Source: Adiantum capillus-veneris (taxonomy: Eukaryota; Streptophyta; Polypodiopsida; Polypodiales; Pteridaceae). Taken from it: DNA of 64,000 nt. Below, in pieces: positions 55,664-64,000 of this stretch. The DNA lies in assembly GCA_014529385.2 (NCBI GenBank), contig CM043957.1, forward strand, positions 83,495,381 to 83,559,380, written 5' to 3'. A program made the translations under genes and the position numbers. Position 1 is the first letter of the stretch. Every line of letters starts with the position of its first letter. Below the pieces are notes generated by a model. The model was not told the origin of the DNA, did no database searches, and saw only the letters and a list, made by a program, of their open reading frames with translations.

Positions 55664-58051
55664 CTAAGAGTTGGACCCCGTGTTCACGTTTAGTGACTCG
55701 CGTAGTATCCACTTTAATCCTTGTCGCACTCTGCATCGCCGCCATGCAACATGCTTGGTGGGACCTTGCGACATTTGCCACTTGTTGCTATTCTCTTGAC
55801 GACTCCATTTGCGCACTTCAATAGCAATCTTGGATTGTCGCGCACGCTCCATTGTGAGCTTACGAGTAAATGTTGTGCGAAAAAACCAGTTGAACATCTC
55901 CTCCAAATAATTGGATTGCACCATTCCACCACCATGTCGAGTATTTTTGAAGTACACTCCCCTTGCTCGATAATGGGACTTCTCCATGCCTTGAGTGCTA
56001 AAAATTTCAAGCGATCCATACTTGTGCATAAAAAATGCACCATGCGCAAACAAGATATGTTGTTCACATGAGTAAATGATCCACATTATTAAATAAAAAC
56101 AATCCCTAGTAATGAATACACCATGAATGACTTACCATGTAATGTGTGATGTTATTTTCACCCCAAGAAAGGGTGAAGACCTTGGTAAAATCCGCCAAAG
56201 CTTCTTGAAATGATTGACGTTGTTCTTCTGTTGTGCTGTTAAGTCCCATAAGCTTGACCATTTTATCAAAATGGGCCCAAACTTGCTTACGCTTGTTTGC
56301 AAGCTCGCCATTTGAATCATTGTCAGTAGTAGCTTTGCATAACTCCTTCCAAAGCTCCCAAAGGTTACCTGTCTGCTGGTTGGAGCTATTTTGAGCATCA
56401 TATCGACTTGGCTTTCCTTGGGAAACTCTCTTCAAAAAGTGTCTAGCTTTTTGTCCACTCATTGACACTTGTTGAGCAATTTCATGGGCCTCCCCTGTGT
56501 TCTTTGCAGCAACTATAGACACATTTCCACCGTGACAGCCAATGGAATTCAAGAGTACCTCCACTCTTTCGATCGCTTCCTTGGACTTTTCCAACGGTTT
56601 CATTGTGAAAGCATAGTCAATGTGGAGCTTCAATAGCCTATCAAAAATGCACATGAATGCGTGTAATGTACAAAAATGTACATTCGATAGAGGAAATCGA
56701 AAGATTGGATTCCAAGCGTGGTCCTTTTGATCACGGTCTAGGGTATTGAGCATGGGACATCTCAGAATAGACGCTTCCCATTCTCTACCTTCATCTCCAA
56801 CATCACGACAATCTAACCCTTGTTCTCCATGCTCTTGCCATGGAAGCATGTAACCGGCCTTTGCAATGCTCTTATGTGATTTTTGTCCATTAGGTTTGTA
56901 CCCTCGAGTGCAAAATGGACAAGGCATGAGAGAAGAAGCCCCTTGTTTGCAGCCAAGCAAACACTTTATGGTCTTCAAATCCCCACCTAAGTGCCACTCC
57001 ACATCATAACTACCAAAGCCCTCAATCTCCAACTTCTGACCTGCAATTTGGGAGTGTATTACTTCTGTGATCCATGGAGTTCTCTCAAAAATCCATCAAA
57101 GTACTACATTGGTCTCTTTGGGCACCTCAATAGCACCCAACCACCAAATGTCTTTCTCTGATTGCAGGCTAAAAGATAGGGTGGGATATGGCTCGACTGA
57201 ATCCCTTCGTTTGGTTTCCAGAAGGGCCTCGTTCATTAGAGTGACACTTAGCCTCTCTAACCTTCGGCCTTTCACTATTTGACACTCATCGAGTTTCAGC
57301 ACAAAAGCGACTTTTGTGCCAAGCACTACAAAATAAATAGTGCTAAGACCTTAAACTTCAGCGTCTATGATAAGAATAATACCAAAGAAAAAAGTAAAGT
57401 GTGTCACCTTCTTCAGGTAAATCGTAAAATCTAAGCATGGCTTCTTGAAGCCTTCTAAGATCCACGAAAATATTGTTCCACATTGTGTAAGGAAAGCCCT
57501 TCTCCGAAGGTCTTATGGATTGTTTCTTACCTTTTTCCCTTGTCTTTGTTGCGCACGAAGCATAAAGGGAAGTTGGCATTGTGTCCTCAATGTGTAGGTA
57601 TGTCCCAATGCAGGAGAACACATCTTCGTTTGTGTCCTGCTTTGAGAGCTTGACCTTGTGAGGAATGGGAAATAGGTTTTCCACAATGCCATGTTCTTTG
57701 AGGGAATCCTTTAGGAGTTGAAAAATAGCCTGATAGGCTTTGGTGCTGATTCCAGCCTCATCACAAGCTTGTTGAACATCATCATCACTAACCACATTTC
57801 TTAATTTACGCATAAGGTCCTTGGTGACAGCATCCTTAATGTGCTTACCTCTAGGTGATTGTAAGATAGAAATCACGTCCTCAGTATTGAGACAACTAGT
57901 GAGAAGGTTGACTCGATTATCTTTGCTTGTTCCACCGCATGCCTCCTGGATGAAGTTACTCGCAACAAATAAACATAAATGTTAGAAAATAGTGTGAAGT
58001 AAGAATGCATCATGCAAGTAAAGACCAAATCACCTTGTGGCTGTAACTCAT
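55664..58051 (-). CDS. multi-exon transposase-like gene
   Basis: Proposed exons: 58051-58034 (MSYSHK), 57945-57408, 57325-57108, 57035-56136, and a last exon ending at 55664. The first three introns are 88, 82 and 72 bp with GT-AG ends, and the phases agree. The exon 4/5 junction is not settled. Blocks that look catalytic: VAFVLKLDECQIVKGRR (Asp), YDVEWHLGGDLKTIKCLLGC (Asp) followed by CPFC, LHAFMCIFDRLLKLH, and YGSLEIFSTQGMEKSHYRAR (Glu). The order and spacing recall uncharacterised eukaryotic transposase-like proteins in which a GGD-K block, a Cys pair, an LH helix and a QG-EK block occur. That comparison is from memory. No stop in exons 1-4. Confidence 0.6.
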
Positions 58052-58614
58052 CGTTTGCGTGCTCCTCCGGAATGTGCAAGAGTTTCAATGGATGAATACG
58101 GGCATTTGCGTTCCCTTGCACCAAGGGGTGTTTCTTTCAAGTATGTGATGGTGTTGGTAAGCTTCTGGATGTGGGACTCCTTTTCTTGCATTTGTTGTTC
58201 AATCCTTTTAACTACCCTCTCCGAAGAGGCAACACTCTCTTGTAATGCCGTTGTCTTGAGGTGAAGAGCTTGACATTCGTGCATCCACATATGCAAAGAA
58301 GCACCTGCACCCATACACAGCCGCTTGCAATAGCCTAACAAGCCTGCTTCTCCCCTCCCAAGAAATTGAAGAAATGTGGAAAGGCTATTAAACGGTGGAT
58401 GGAAGCAGCTTATAGGATCGTAAGGGTACAAATGTCCATCCACCCAAATGTCAACATTGGTCTCACAAGCGGTGCGGCGTTCCTGTGATGACCTTTGATC
58501 ACCCTCACTAGTGGTCTTCGGTGCAAATGCCGTGGGTAAGCGAATATGTATGCTTTTGGTGTGCAGAGTACGTGGTGGTGGAAGCAAACCATTTTTGATG
58601 TCCATGAGCACCAT
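58048..58614 (-). CDS. coiled-coil protein ORF, 188 aa, overlapping the transposase start
   Basis: ATG at 58614 (MVLMDIKNGLLPPPRTLHTK). A coiled coil lies in the last third (TTALQESVASSERVVKRIEQ, QMQEKESHIQKLTNTITYLK). The stop codon overlaps the proposed transposase start: the sequence CGATGAGT gives TGA for this frame and ATGAGT for the next. A long purine-rich stretch (58640-58815 on the plus strand) lies upstream. It could be an accessory DNA-binding or assembly protein, or the 5' end of a differently spliced transposase. No family recognised. Confidence 0.45.
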   Translation of the reverse strand: MVLMDIKNGLLPPPRTLHTKSIHIRLPTAFAPKTTSEGDQRSSQERRTACETNVDIWVDGHLYPYDPISCFHPPFNSLSTFLQFLGRGEAGLLGYCKRLCMGAGASLHMWMHECQALHLKTTALQESVASSERVVKRIEQQMQEKESHIQKLTNTITYLKETPLGARERKCPYSSIETLAHSGGARKR

Positions 58615-59220
58615 GGAAGCTGTTGCGTGAGGAAGCAAATGATGAAAAGATAGAGGGGGAAGGGTAGAGAGGCCGAGCAGGATGGGAGGAGAGAAGGAGG
58701 GAGGGGGGGGAGGGAGAGATTGGGGAGGAGGAGGAAGGTAGGGGCAAAGAGGGAGAGGAGAGGAAGAGGGAGAGAGGAGGGAGGAGGGAGGAGGGAGGAG
58801 GGAGGAGGAGGAGAGAACAAAATGTTTATTACTTTTTGTGGGAAAAGATTTTTGAAAAAATGGACTTTCTAAGCTTCTAGGTTAAAAAATGGGTCAAAAA
58901 ATGATTTTTGGATATGTATATATGTTGGGAGGGAGTTTTAAGTAAAAATAAAATAAAAATGAATTTTTTTTAAAAAAGATAAATTTTGACTCTTTTTGAC
59001 CCACGGAATTGCTGATGTGGACACACCCCTATGCTTCCTTCACTTTAAAAAAAAGCTAGAGAGAGAAAGCAACCCTTTAGGTCCACATCCTACATTTGTC
59101 TAAAAAAAAGGCTAGAAAAGCCTACTCAAAACTACCTTCTTCAATGCCCTTACCTCCTAAACCCCACACAACATTAGCCTTAATCCCTAAAAATTAGGAT
59201 TCCTTACAAGGCCCATGCAA
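58615..59220. other. right subterminal region with a purine tract
   Basis: 58640-58815 is almost entirely G and A on the plus strand (GGGAGGAGGGAGGAGGGAGG type). The rest is AT-rich with no gene. It probably contains the promoter of the minus-strand genes. Confidence 0.45.
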
Positions 59221-59240
59221 GGTTCATATTTCTCCTAATG
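59221..59240 (-). repeat. right terminal inverted repeat
   Basis: GGTTCATATTTCTCCTAATG, the inverse of 48592-48611 with one difference. Confidence 0.6.
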
Positions 59241-59272
59241 GGTAAGGAGAAGTTAAGCTAGTCTGGAAACAC

Positions 59273-59805
59273 ATGACCCCAAAGGGAGAAGCATTTGGCC
59301 AAGCAAGTGCTTCAAGCACAGAAATCCGGGTTGTGCCTTGCTTGCCAAAGAGGAAGTCATCCGAAGCTAAGCGGCGGAAGGTCGCCTACCAATTTTCACG
59401 ACGCATGCGAGTGCTACCAATCCACTTCAACAATCCGGAAGAAGAAGTGGTAAGAAGATTCCCATGTCCTAGGGAAGAGTGGTTCGGCTACTGCTCTCCC
59501 TGTTTTGGGAAGCGAGTGAAGGATCTTCCTCCTCTCCCTGTACAACTTATCCTGAAGAAGCTTTCCACCACGAGTGAAACCCAATGGGCTAGGGACGAGT
59601 TGCAAATGAATGGAGTAGAATTCATGCAACACCCCGACTATGGAATTACCTGCAATTGCTACTAGCCAAGAGGCTGGGAGTGGTTAGACGCGTCGCCATC
59701 ACCCCATACGTGCTGAGCAACGTAGGAAAGGTAGAGCCCATAACAGGCGACGACCTCTTGTGGATGTACCGACTCATCAACACTGGCACAGTAAAAGTAT
59801 AAGTA
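59273..59805 (+). pseudogene. leader ORF of the family T element, frameshifted
   Basis: 130 codons to 59665 (CLPKRKSSEAKRRKVAYQFS, EEWFGYCSPCFGKRVKDLPP). Continuing in another frame from about 59661: LAKRLGVVRRVAITPYVLSN and DDLLWMYRLINTGTVKV, ending near 59803. It is Arg/Lys-rich at the start. Function unknown; its place before gag matches the leader ORFs of the 26893 element, but the sequences differ. Confidence 0.4.
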
Positions 59806-60116
59806 AGTATTCCACCCTCTGTGCATGATGGAAAACGGGCCGATGGCATTCTCGTTCACATTCCTACAACATATGCATGTGAATATCTATGTAGATAGGA
59901 AAGTCTGCTACCAATAGAAGATCGTATACCTATTCGGTGCGGCGGTACTAGGAGAAATCCTCAATTCCCTGAACCCTATCATTCTCCATCATTCATTTAA
60001 TGTTTCTATCTTTATCCTGTTTTAACCTATCCACCCACCCCTGTAAAAAGCCTCTATGAGCCGCTACTGTTGTTAATGTTAAAAAAAAAGGGTTTGTAAT
60101 TTCCTGAGTCACTACC

Positions 60117-61260
60117 ATGGCAAGTGTTTCTTTCCCCACGCTCAGTGGAAATAAAGGAGAGGATCTCACCACCGACGTTTTGGATGATTTCGACATTGCT
60201 TGTGTCGTCTCCAACAAAGATGACAACGCTTCACGACTTAGAATTTTTCCTCTACTGATGAAAGTAGAGGCCAAGTCCTGGTATAATGCATTGCCCCAGG
60301 CTACCAAGAATGCATGGGATGTGTTAAGGGCTGCTTTTGTAAAGAAGTTTGGTGGAGGCACAACCTCGGAGAAGCTATGGCAGCTACTACTAACAGAATT
60401 AGCAGGGAGAGATGGGTTGCCTCACTGGAGGAAGGCAAAGGAGTGCGTAATTTCCTAAAGAAGGATCGTTTCATTGTTGGTCTATGGTCGCCGCTTAGAG
60501 AGAAGGTGAAGGGAAGGTTTCCTACAACATATGAGTTGGCAGTCAAAGTAGCCTGCCTTAAAGACAAGAATCTGTGCATGCAAGCAAGAGTAAACGAGTC
60601 AGAGGAAACAGGCTCGGCCCGACCAACCCCAGTGACTGCAACAGCCAACCATAGAGTCCAACCGCAAGAGGCATCAGAGGAGCAGCAAGACCTGCTGAGT
60701 CGCATCACCACCTAGCTAGAGAGTTTATCTGTGCATCTGGTGCAGCAAGGGCATGCACCTAGCAGGAATCCAGAACAAGAAAGAGGACAACGAAGGCAGA
60801 ACCAAAAGTACCACTGTTACAACTGTGGGGAAGATGGCCATGGAATGTACTACTGCCCTCACCCATGGAGGCAAAATTTCAATAGAGGGGGGAGACAAAA
60901 TCAGATCTCTCCGCCAAGAGCAAGACCACCACCACCTAGGCCACTAGGACTGATCCCACCGGTCCAAATCCTTCGACCACCTGTACAATAGCAACCACCA
61001 CCCCAACCTCTCATTCCGCCACTACCCTCACCACTTGCTATGAACCAAGCGGTGAGTGTTATTAGCTTGGACGCTATAGGGAAGGCAAAGGTAGAAGAAT
61101 CAGTTCGAGAGAAGCACAAAGGAAAAGCGAAGGTAGAAGAAGTGGATGCTATGGGAGTGAAGCGTGCCAGCCACGAGGAAGAATCTCAAAGAGAAGAGAA
61201 GAGAAGATGAAAGGGAAGGCCGAGTCTAGCAAGCAAGCAGCTAAACCGCGGTGGAAGATA
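60117..61260 (+). pseudogene. family T gag, broken
   Basis: It starts MASVSFPTLSGNKGEDLTTD. A deletion and frame change after GGGTTSEKLWQLL (about 60375) remove the segment that reads EYATYESKFVDLWERW in the copy at 29.9 kb. The second frame holds FLKKDRFIVGLWSPLREKVK. A TAG at about 60714 replaces a Gln codon (RITT*LESLSV). The knuckle CYNCGEDGHGMYYC is intact, then comes a Pro-rich tail with another TAG at about 60989. Confidence 0.8.
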
Positions 61261-61876
61261 GACATCGTGGACTTTCACTAGGTGAGTATGCAAAATCCTA
61301 TGACTTAGTTCAGGATGTGTTAATGCAGGGCCCAAAGACAAGTTGGCCCCAATTACTCCACCTTGCATCCAGAATGAGGAGGCAATGGACAAAAATAGTA
61401 AGTACCAGGAAGTCAAGGCCCAGGATAGCTGTGGCTATCTCTGGAAGGATCTCGACGACATCCTACGAATCATGGATGCTCACATCAAGGGGCAATGAAT
61501 CTCAAATGTATACATAGATGGTGGCGTGCAAATATGCGTCATGAGTGAAAAGATGATGCACCATATAGGTCTAGAGGTAAGTAGGCCGGCACCTTGCCGA
61601 GCCAAGATGGCAAACAATGTAAGAGTGAAATGTGTGGGCATTGTAAATGCGGTCAAAGAAAAAGCATTCAATACAAAAGTGGAGGTAGACATCTTCGTCA
61701 TGCCACACAAAGGGGAGGGCTACCCCATCATTCTTGGGAGGCCTTGGCTTATGGCTATGGAAGCTAAACAAGACAGGAGCACCGGGATGATTCAGATGAA
61801 GGAAAGGGAAGTCCATATTCTACGACATGAGGACTGGAAAGCAGCGCAAGATGATCTTGGAGGCTTCAGAAGATGA
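61251..61876 (+). pseudogene. family T protease
   Basis: Frames at 61251-61517 (SWPQLLHLASRMRRQWTKIV) and 61526-61876 cover the domain. The active site is YIDGGVQICVMSEKMM and the closing block ILGRPWLMAMEAKQD. The minus copy has Asp-Arg-Gly at the active site, so Asp-Gly-Gly here is likely ancestral for the family. Confidence 0.75.
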
Positions 61877-63284
61877 TTCCACCAACGACTACTCGTCTAC
61901 CTCAGGAGAAGAGACGACCACCACCGATGGAAGTGACAGTAGCATCGAAGTGATGGGGGTCATTCTTAAAGACCCAAACAGATTGACACAATCTGAAACA
62001 CCCCCAACAAACCAAGAGGGATCATCAAATGAGTTAACCAATGAAGAGAGGAAGGAGTATGTATCCATGCTAGGTAACTTCACTACTTTGTTCATTGATG
62101 GCTATGATAAGATCATAGGAATTACAGTAGTGGAACACCACATAAAGCTCAAGGAAGGCAGTAAACCCATAGTACAAAAGCTCAGAAGACTTGGAGTAAT
62201 CCAACAAGAGGCACTGAAGTGAGAAGTTTGCTACAAGCAGGTTTCATCTACCCTGTCGAAGACTCAGAATGGGTCTCCCCAGTAGTAGTCACACCAAAAA
62301 AAAAGGTAAGTGGAGAGTCTGTGTGGATTATAAACCTCTCAATGCAGCCATGAAGAGGGATCACTTTCCCCTCCCATTCCAGGATGAAATCCTCAATGAA
62401 GTGGCAGGTCACGAGCGATACACAGTGTGCGATGGCTACTCAGGATACTTCTAGATTAGCATTGCGGAGGAATATCAGAAGAAGACAACCTTCATAACAC
62501 CTTGGGGATGTTTTTCCTACAGAGTGATGCCATTTGGCCTCACTAATGTCCCGGCCACATTTCAGTGCTATGTGACTTTTGTTTTCCAACCCTACTTTGG
62601 AACATCAATACGGGTTTTCATAGATGATTTTTGCATCTATACTTCACGAGCCCTTCATTTAAGCAAAGTCGATGATGGCTTAACCAGGCTGCAAACCTTG
62701 GGTGGTCAGTTCAGCGTGGATAAGTGTCACATTGGTGAAAGCAAAGTCACTCTCCTTGGTCATGTAATTTGAGCAAAAGGGATCGAGGCTGACCCTAGCA
62801 AGATTCAAGCCCTGGTATCTTTATCATCACCCACCACCGCTAAGCAGCTGGTTTCTTTCCTTCAGAAGGTAAGATACTTAAGCAGGTTCATTCACTTGCT
62901 ATCTCAAGTGGTCCTTCCCCTACAACAACTCACCCAGAGGGATGTCTTCTCATGGAGTGAAGAGAACGAGCAGAAGTTTATTGAGGTAAAGCAAATCCTA
63001 GCTAAGCTTCCCACTATTTCACCTCCTAAGTGGGACGAGCCATTTTATGTAAACCCTAGTGTGGGAAGTGATACACTCGGAGCCGTGCTAATGCAAAAGG
63101 ATCCCCAAACTTCTTTCATGCGCCCTATTTACTTCTGTAGTCGGGTCATGACCCCGTCTGAAAAGGGATTTACCGAAGTACAACACATGGTTCTGGCACT
63201 AATGTTTGCTACCACAAAGTTCCGCTCCTATCTCGTGCCTAGACCCTTTGTAATCCTGACAATGGAAGAGTTTTTCCATATGTA
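61827..63284 (+). pseudogene. family T reverse transcriptase and degenerate gypsy RNase H
   Basis: The linker (ESSEEET-type acidic region) is followed by ITVVEHHIKLKEGSKPIVQK, KWRVCVDYKPLNAAMKRDHF, TPWGCFSYRVMPFGLTNVPA and active site VFIDDFCIYTS. Stops: TAG at about 62452 (SGYF*ISIAEE, Gln in relatives) and TGA at about 62770 (LGHVI*AKGI). The RNase H region FYVNPSVGSDTLGAVLMQKD has Asn-Pro where Thr-Asp-Ala-Ser is usual, and the later Glu and Asp are also missing. It ends at a TAA after MEEFFHM. Confidence 0.82.
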
Positions 63285-64000
63285 ATGCGACACATGGATA
63301 TCTCATCTAGGATCTCAAAGTGGTTGATTAGATTACAAGAGTTTGACTACACCATGCAACTAGAAAACTCCACCAGGGCCAGTTTAGCGGGAATTCTCAC
63401 TCATCGCCATTATGAGAAGAAGCTGAAGGTCAACACGGAAGCAAAGGAAGAAACACCAATGGTAGAGAGTCCTAGGCTAGAAAGAGCTCACTCTCTTTTC
63501 TTTGATGGAGCATACAAGAGAACAATGGATCAGTCTGCAGCAGGCATAGTCATTTTCAATGAACAGCAAAAAAAAAAAGGTTCTCCATTGGGCAGTTATT
63601 ACACTCCCACTCCAACAATGAAGTAGAATATGCATCCCTAATTCTTAGGTTATAACAATGTATTTCACAAGGAATTCAACACCTAAATGTGTTTGGCGAT
63701 GCTTTGATTTTGATAAGGCAGATAAATGCCACCTGGGATTGTAAGAATATTCAGGTTTTACTTAGTCAACTCCGCCAAGTTAAGAACCTTCTAAAGAAGT
63801 TTGAAGCAGTGAAACTATTTCATGTCCCCAGAGCAGAAAATCAGGAGGCAGATGCTCTAGCCAAAGAGAGAATACAAGACGTTCCCGTAGGAGCAATCAA
63901 ACAAATTGAAGCTACCCCTCTTTCAAGGTAGTGATGCTATGCCTGATGTCGTCAGTTTTTTACATACAGGAGAATGTCCAGCAGGATACACCAAAGGCCA
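63285..64000 (+). pseudogene. family T second RNase H (archaeal type) and start of integrase
   Basis: SLFFDGAYKRTMDQSAAGIV carries the first Asp. NNEVEYASL (Glu) is in another frame after an A-run expansion at about 63568. VFGDALILIRQI (Asp) and AENQEADALAKERIQDVPVG (last Asp) follow in the frame 63689-63931. The window ends at the beginning of the integrase N-terminal region (SGECPAGYTKG-type sequence). Confidence 0.8.

Larger units (their letters stand above)
48592..59240. mobile_element. 10.6-kb segment with inverted termini: proposed large DNA transposon
   Basis: The ends are CATTAGGAAAAATATGAACC (48592-48611) and, inverted, CATTAGGAGAAATATGAACC (59221-59240): 19 of 20 identical. Weaker similarity continues inward (GGGCC block, GGGATTAAGG(T/C)TAAT). 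Inside, two genes on the plus strand (49356-52513) and three on the minus strand (58614-54645) converge on a palindrome array (52647-54528). One minus-strand gene looks like a DDE transposase. Left of it is a truncated family K element, right of it a family T element without its 5' LTR. No target duplication was found. The left terminus could lie a few bases further in, because GCATTAGGAAAAATA might be residual RT sequence. Confidence 0.6.
59241..64000 (+). mobile_element. family T Ty3/gypsy element, 5' LTR missing, continues past the window
   Basis: Leader, gag, protease, RT, degenerate RNase H and second RNase H follow in the normal order, all broken by stops or frame changes. The distance from 59240 to the gag ATG (877 bp) is close to the primer-site-to-gag distance of the element at 28727 (857 bp). 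No LTR end or primer site is visible at 59241, so the 5' LTR was probably lost when the neighbouring segment was placed. The right end resembles the sequence at the start of the window. Confidence 0.85.

Noticed and set aside
48585-59250. Target-site duplication for the 10.6-kb segment
   Set aside because: Bases outside the inverted ends (CAAAG on the left, GGTAA on the right) do not match; none claimed.
1-64000. tRNA or rRNA genes
   Set aside because: No cloverleaf with a TTCGA-type T-loop and no rRNA core sequence was recognised by eye; tRNA-like strings occur only as primer binding sites.

Overview
The window reads as repeat-dense nuclear DNA of a land plant with a large genome. The evidence is Ty3/gypsy and Ty1/copia LTR retrotransposons with plant-type features (a second RNase H domain between RT and integrase, an initiator-Met-tRNA primer site in the copia element, an Asp-tRNA-like site in one gypsy element), short spliceosomal introns of about 70-90 bp, and long CT/GA, C and G tracts. 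The species cannot be fixed from the sequence. No housekeeping gene, rRNA, tRNA or CRISPR array was seen.

Layout. 1-1593: decayed 3' end of a dual-RNase-H (Tat-like) gypsy element, here called family T, then its probable LTR start and simple-sequence DNA. 5759-7033: a decayed ORF of unknown function. 8855-9458: a minus-strand LTR of family K. 11363-15120: minus-strand 3' part of a third gypsy element (family E), in which a protease-like domain follows integrase. 15121-26892: minus-strand family T element inserted into the family E reverse transcriptase and itself split by a very young copia-type element (18325-21860; identical 188-bp LTRs; 5-bp target duplication TGCGA). 26893-33838: plus-strand LTR element whose ends and gag belong to family T, but which has a membrane-protein-like ORF in place of pol. 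33839-40575: mostly non-coding, with simple repeats and a 219-bp hairpin element. 40576-48591: plus-strand family K gypsy element, interrupted in gag by a 1149-bp solo LTR and cut off inside RT. 48592-59240: a 10.6-kb segment bounded by 20-bp inverted termini. 59241-64000: plus-strand family T element running off the window.

The most interesting part is 48592-59240. It carries two gene sets that converge on a central array of four long palindromes spaced 534-535 bp. On the plus strand are two unrecognised genes, one of them an apparently intact two-exon gene. On the minus strand are a coiled-coil ORF, a multi-exon transposase-like gene that begins in an ATGA overlap with the coiled-coil ORF, and a divergent histone H3-like gene with two in-frame stops. 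I read it as a large cut-and-paste DNA transposon of unfamiliar make-up that carries a histone-like gene. The assignment is inference from motifs and layout.

Most retroelement ORFs are broken, and many of the stops sit where a C-to-T change in a Gln or Arg codon would put them, as expected of methylated, silenced repeats. The copia-type element and two of the genes of the 10.6-kb segment are the exceptions: their reading frames are open.
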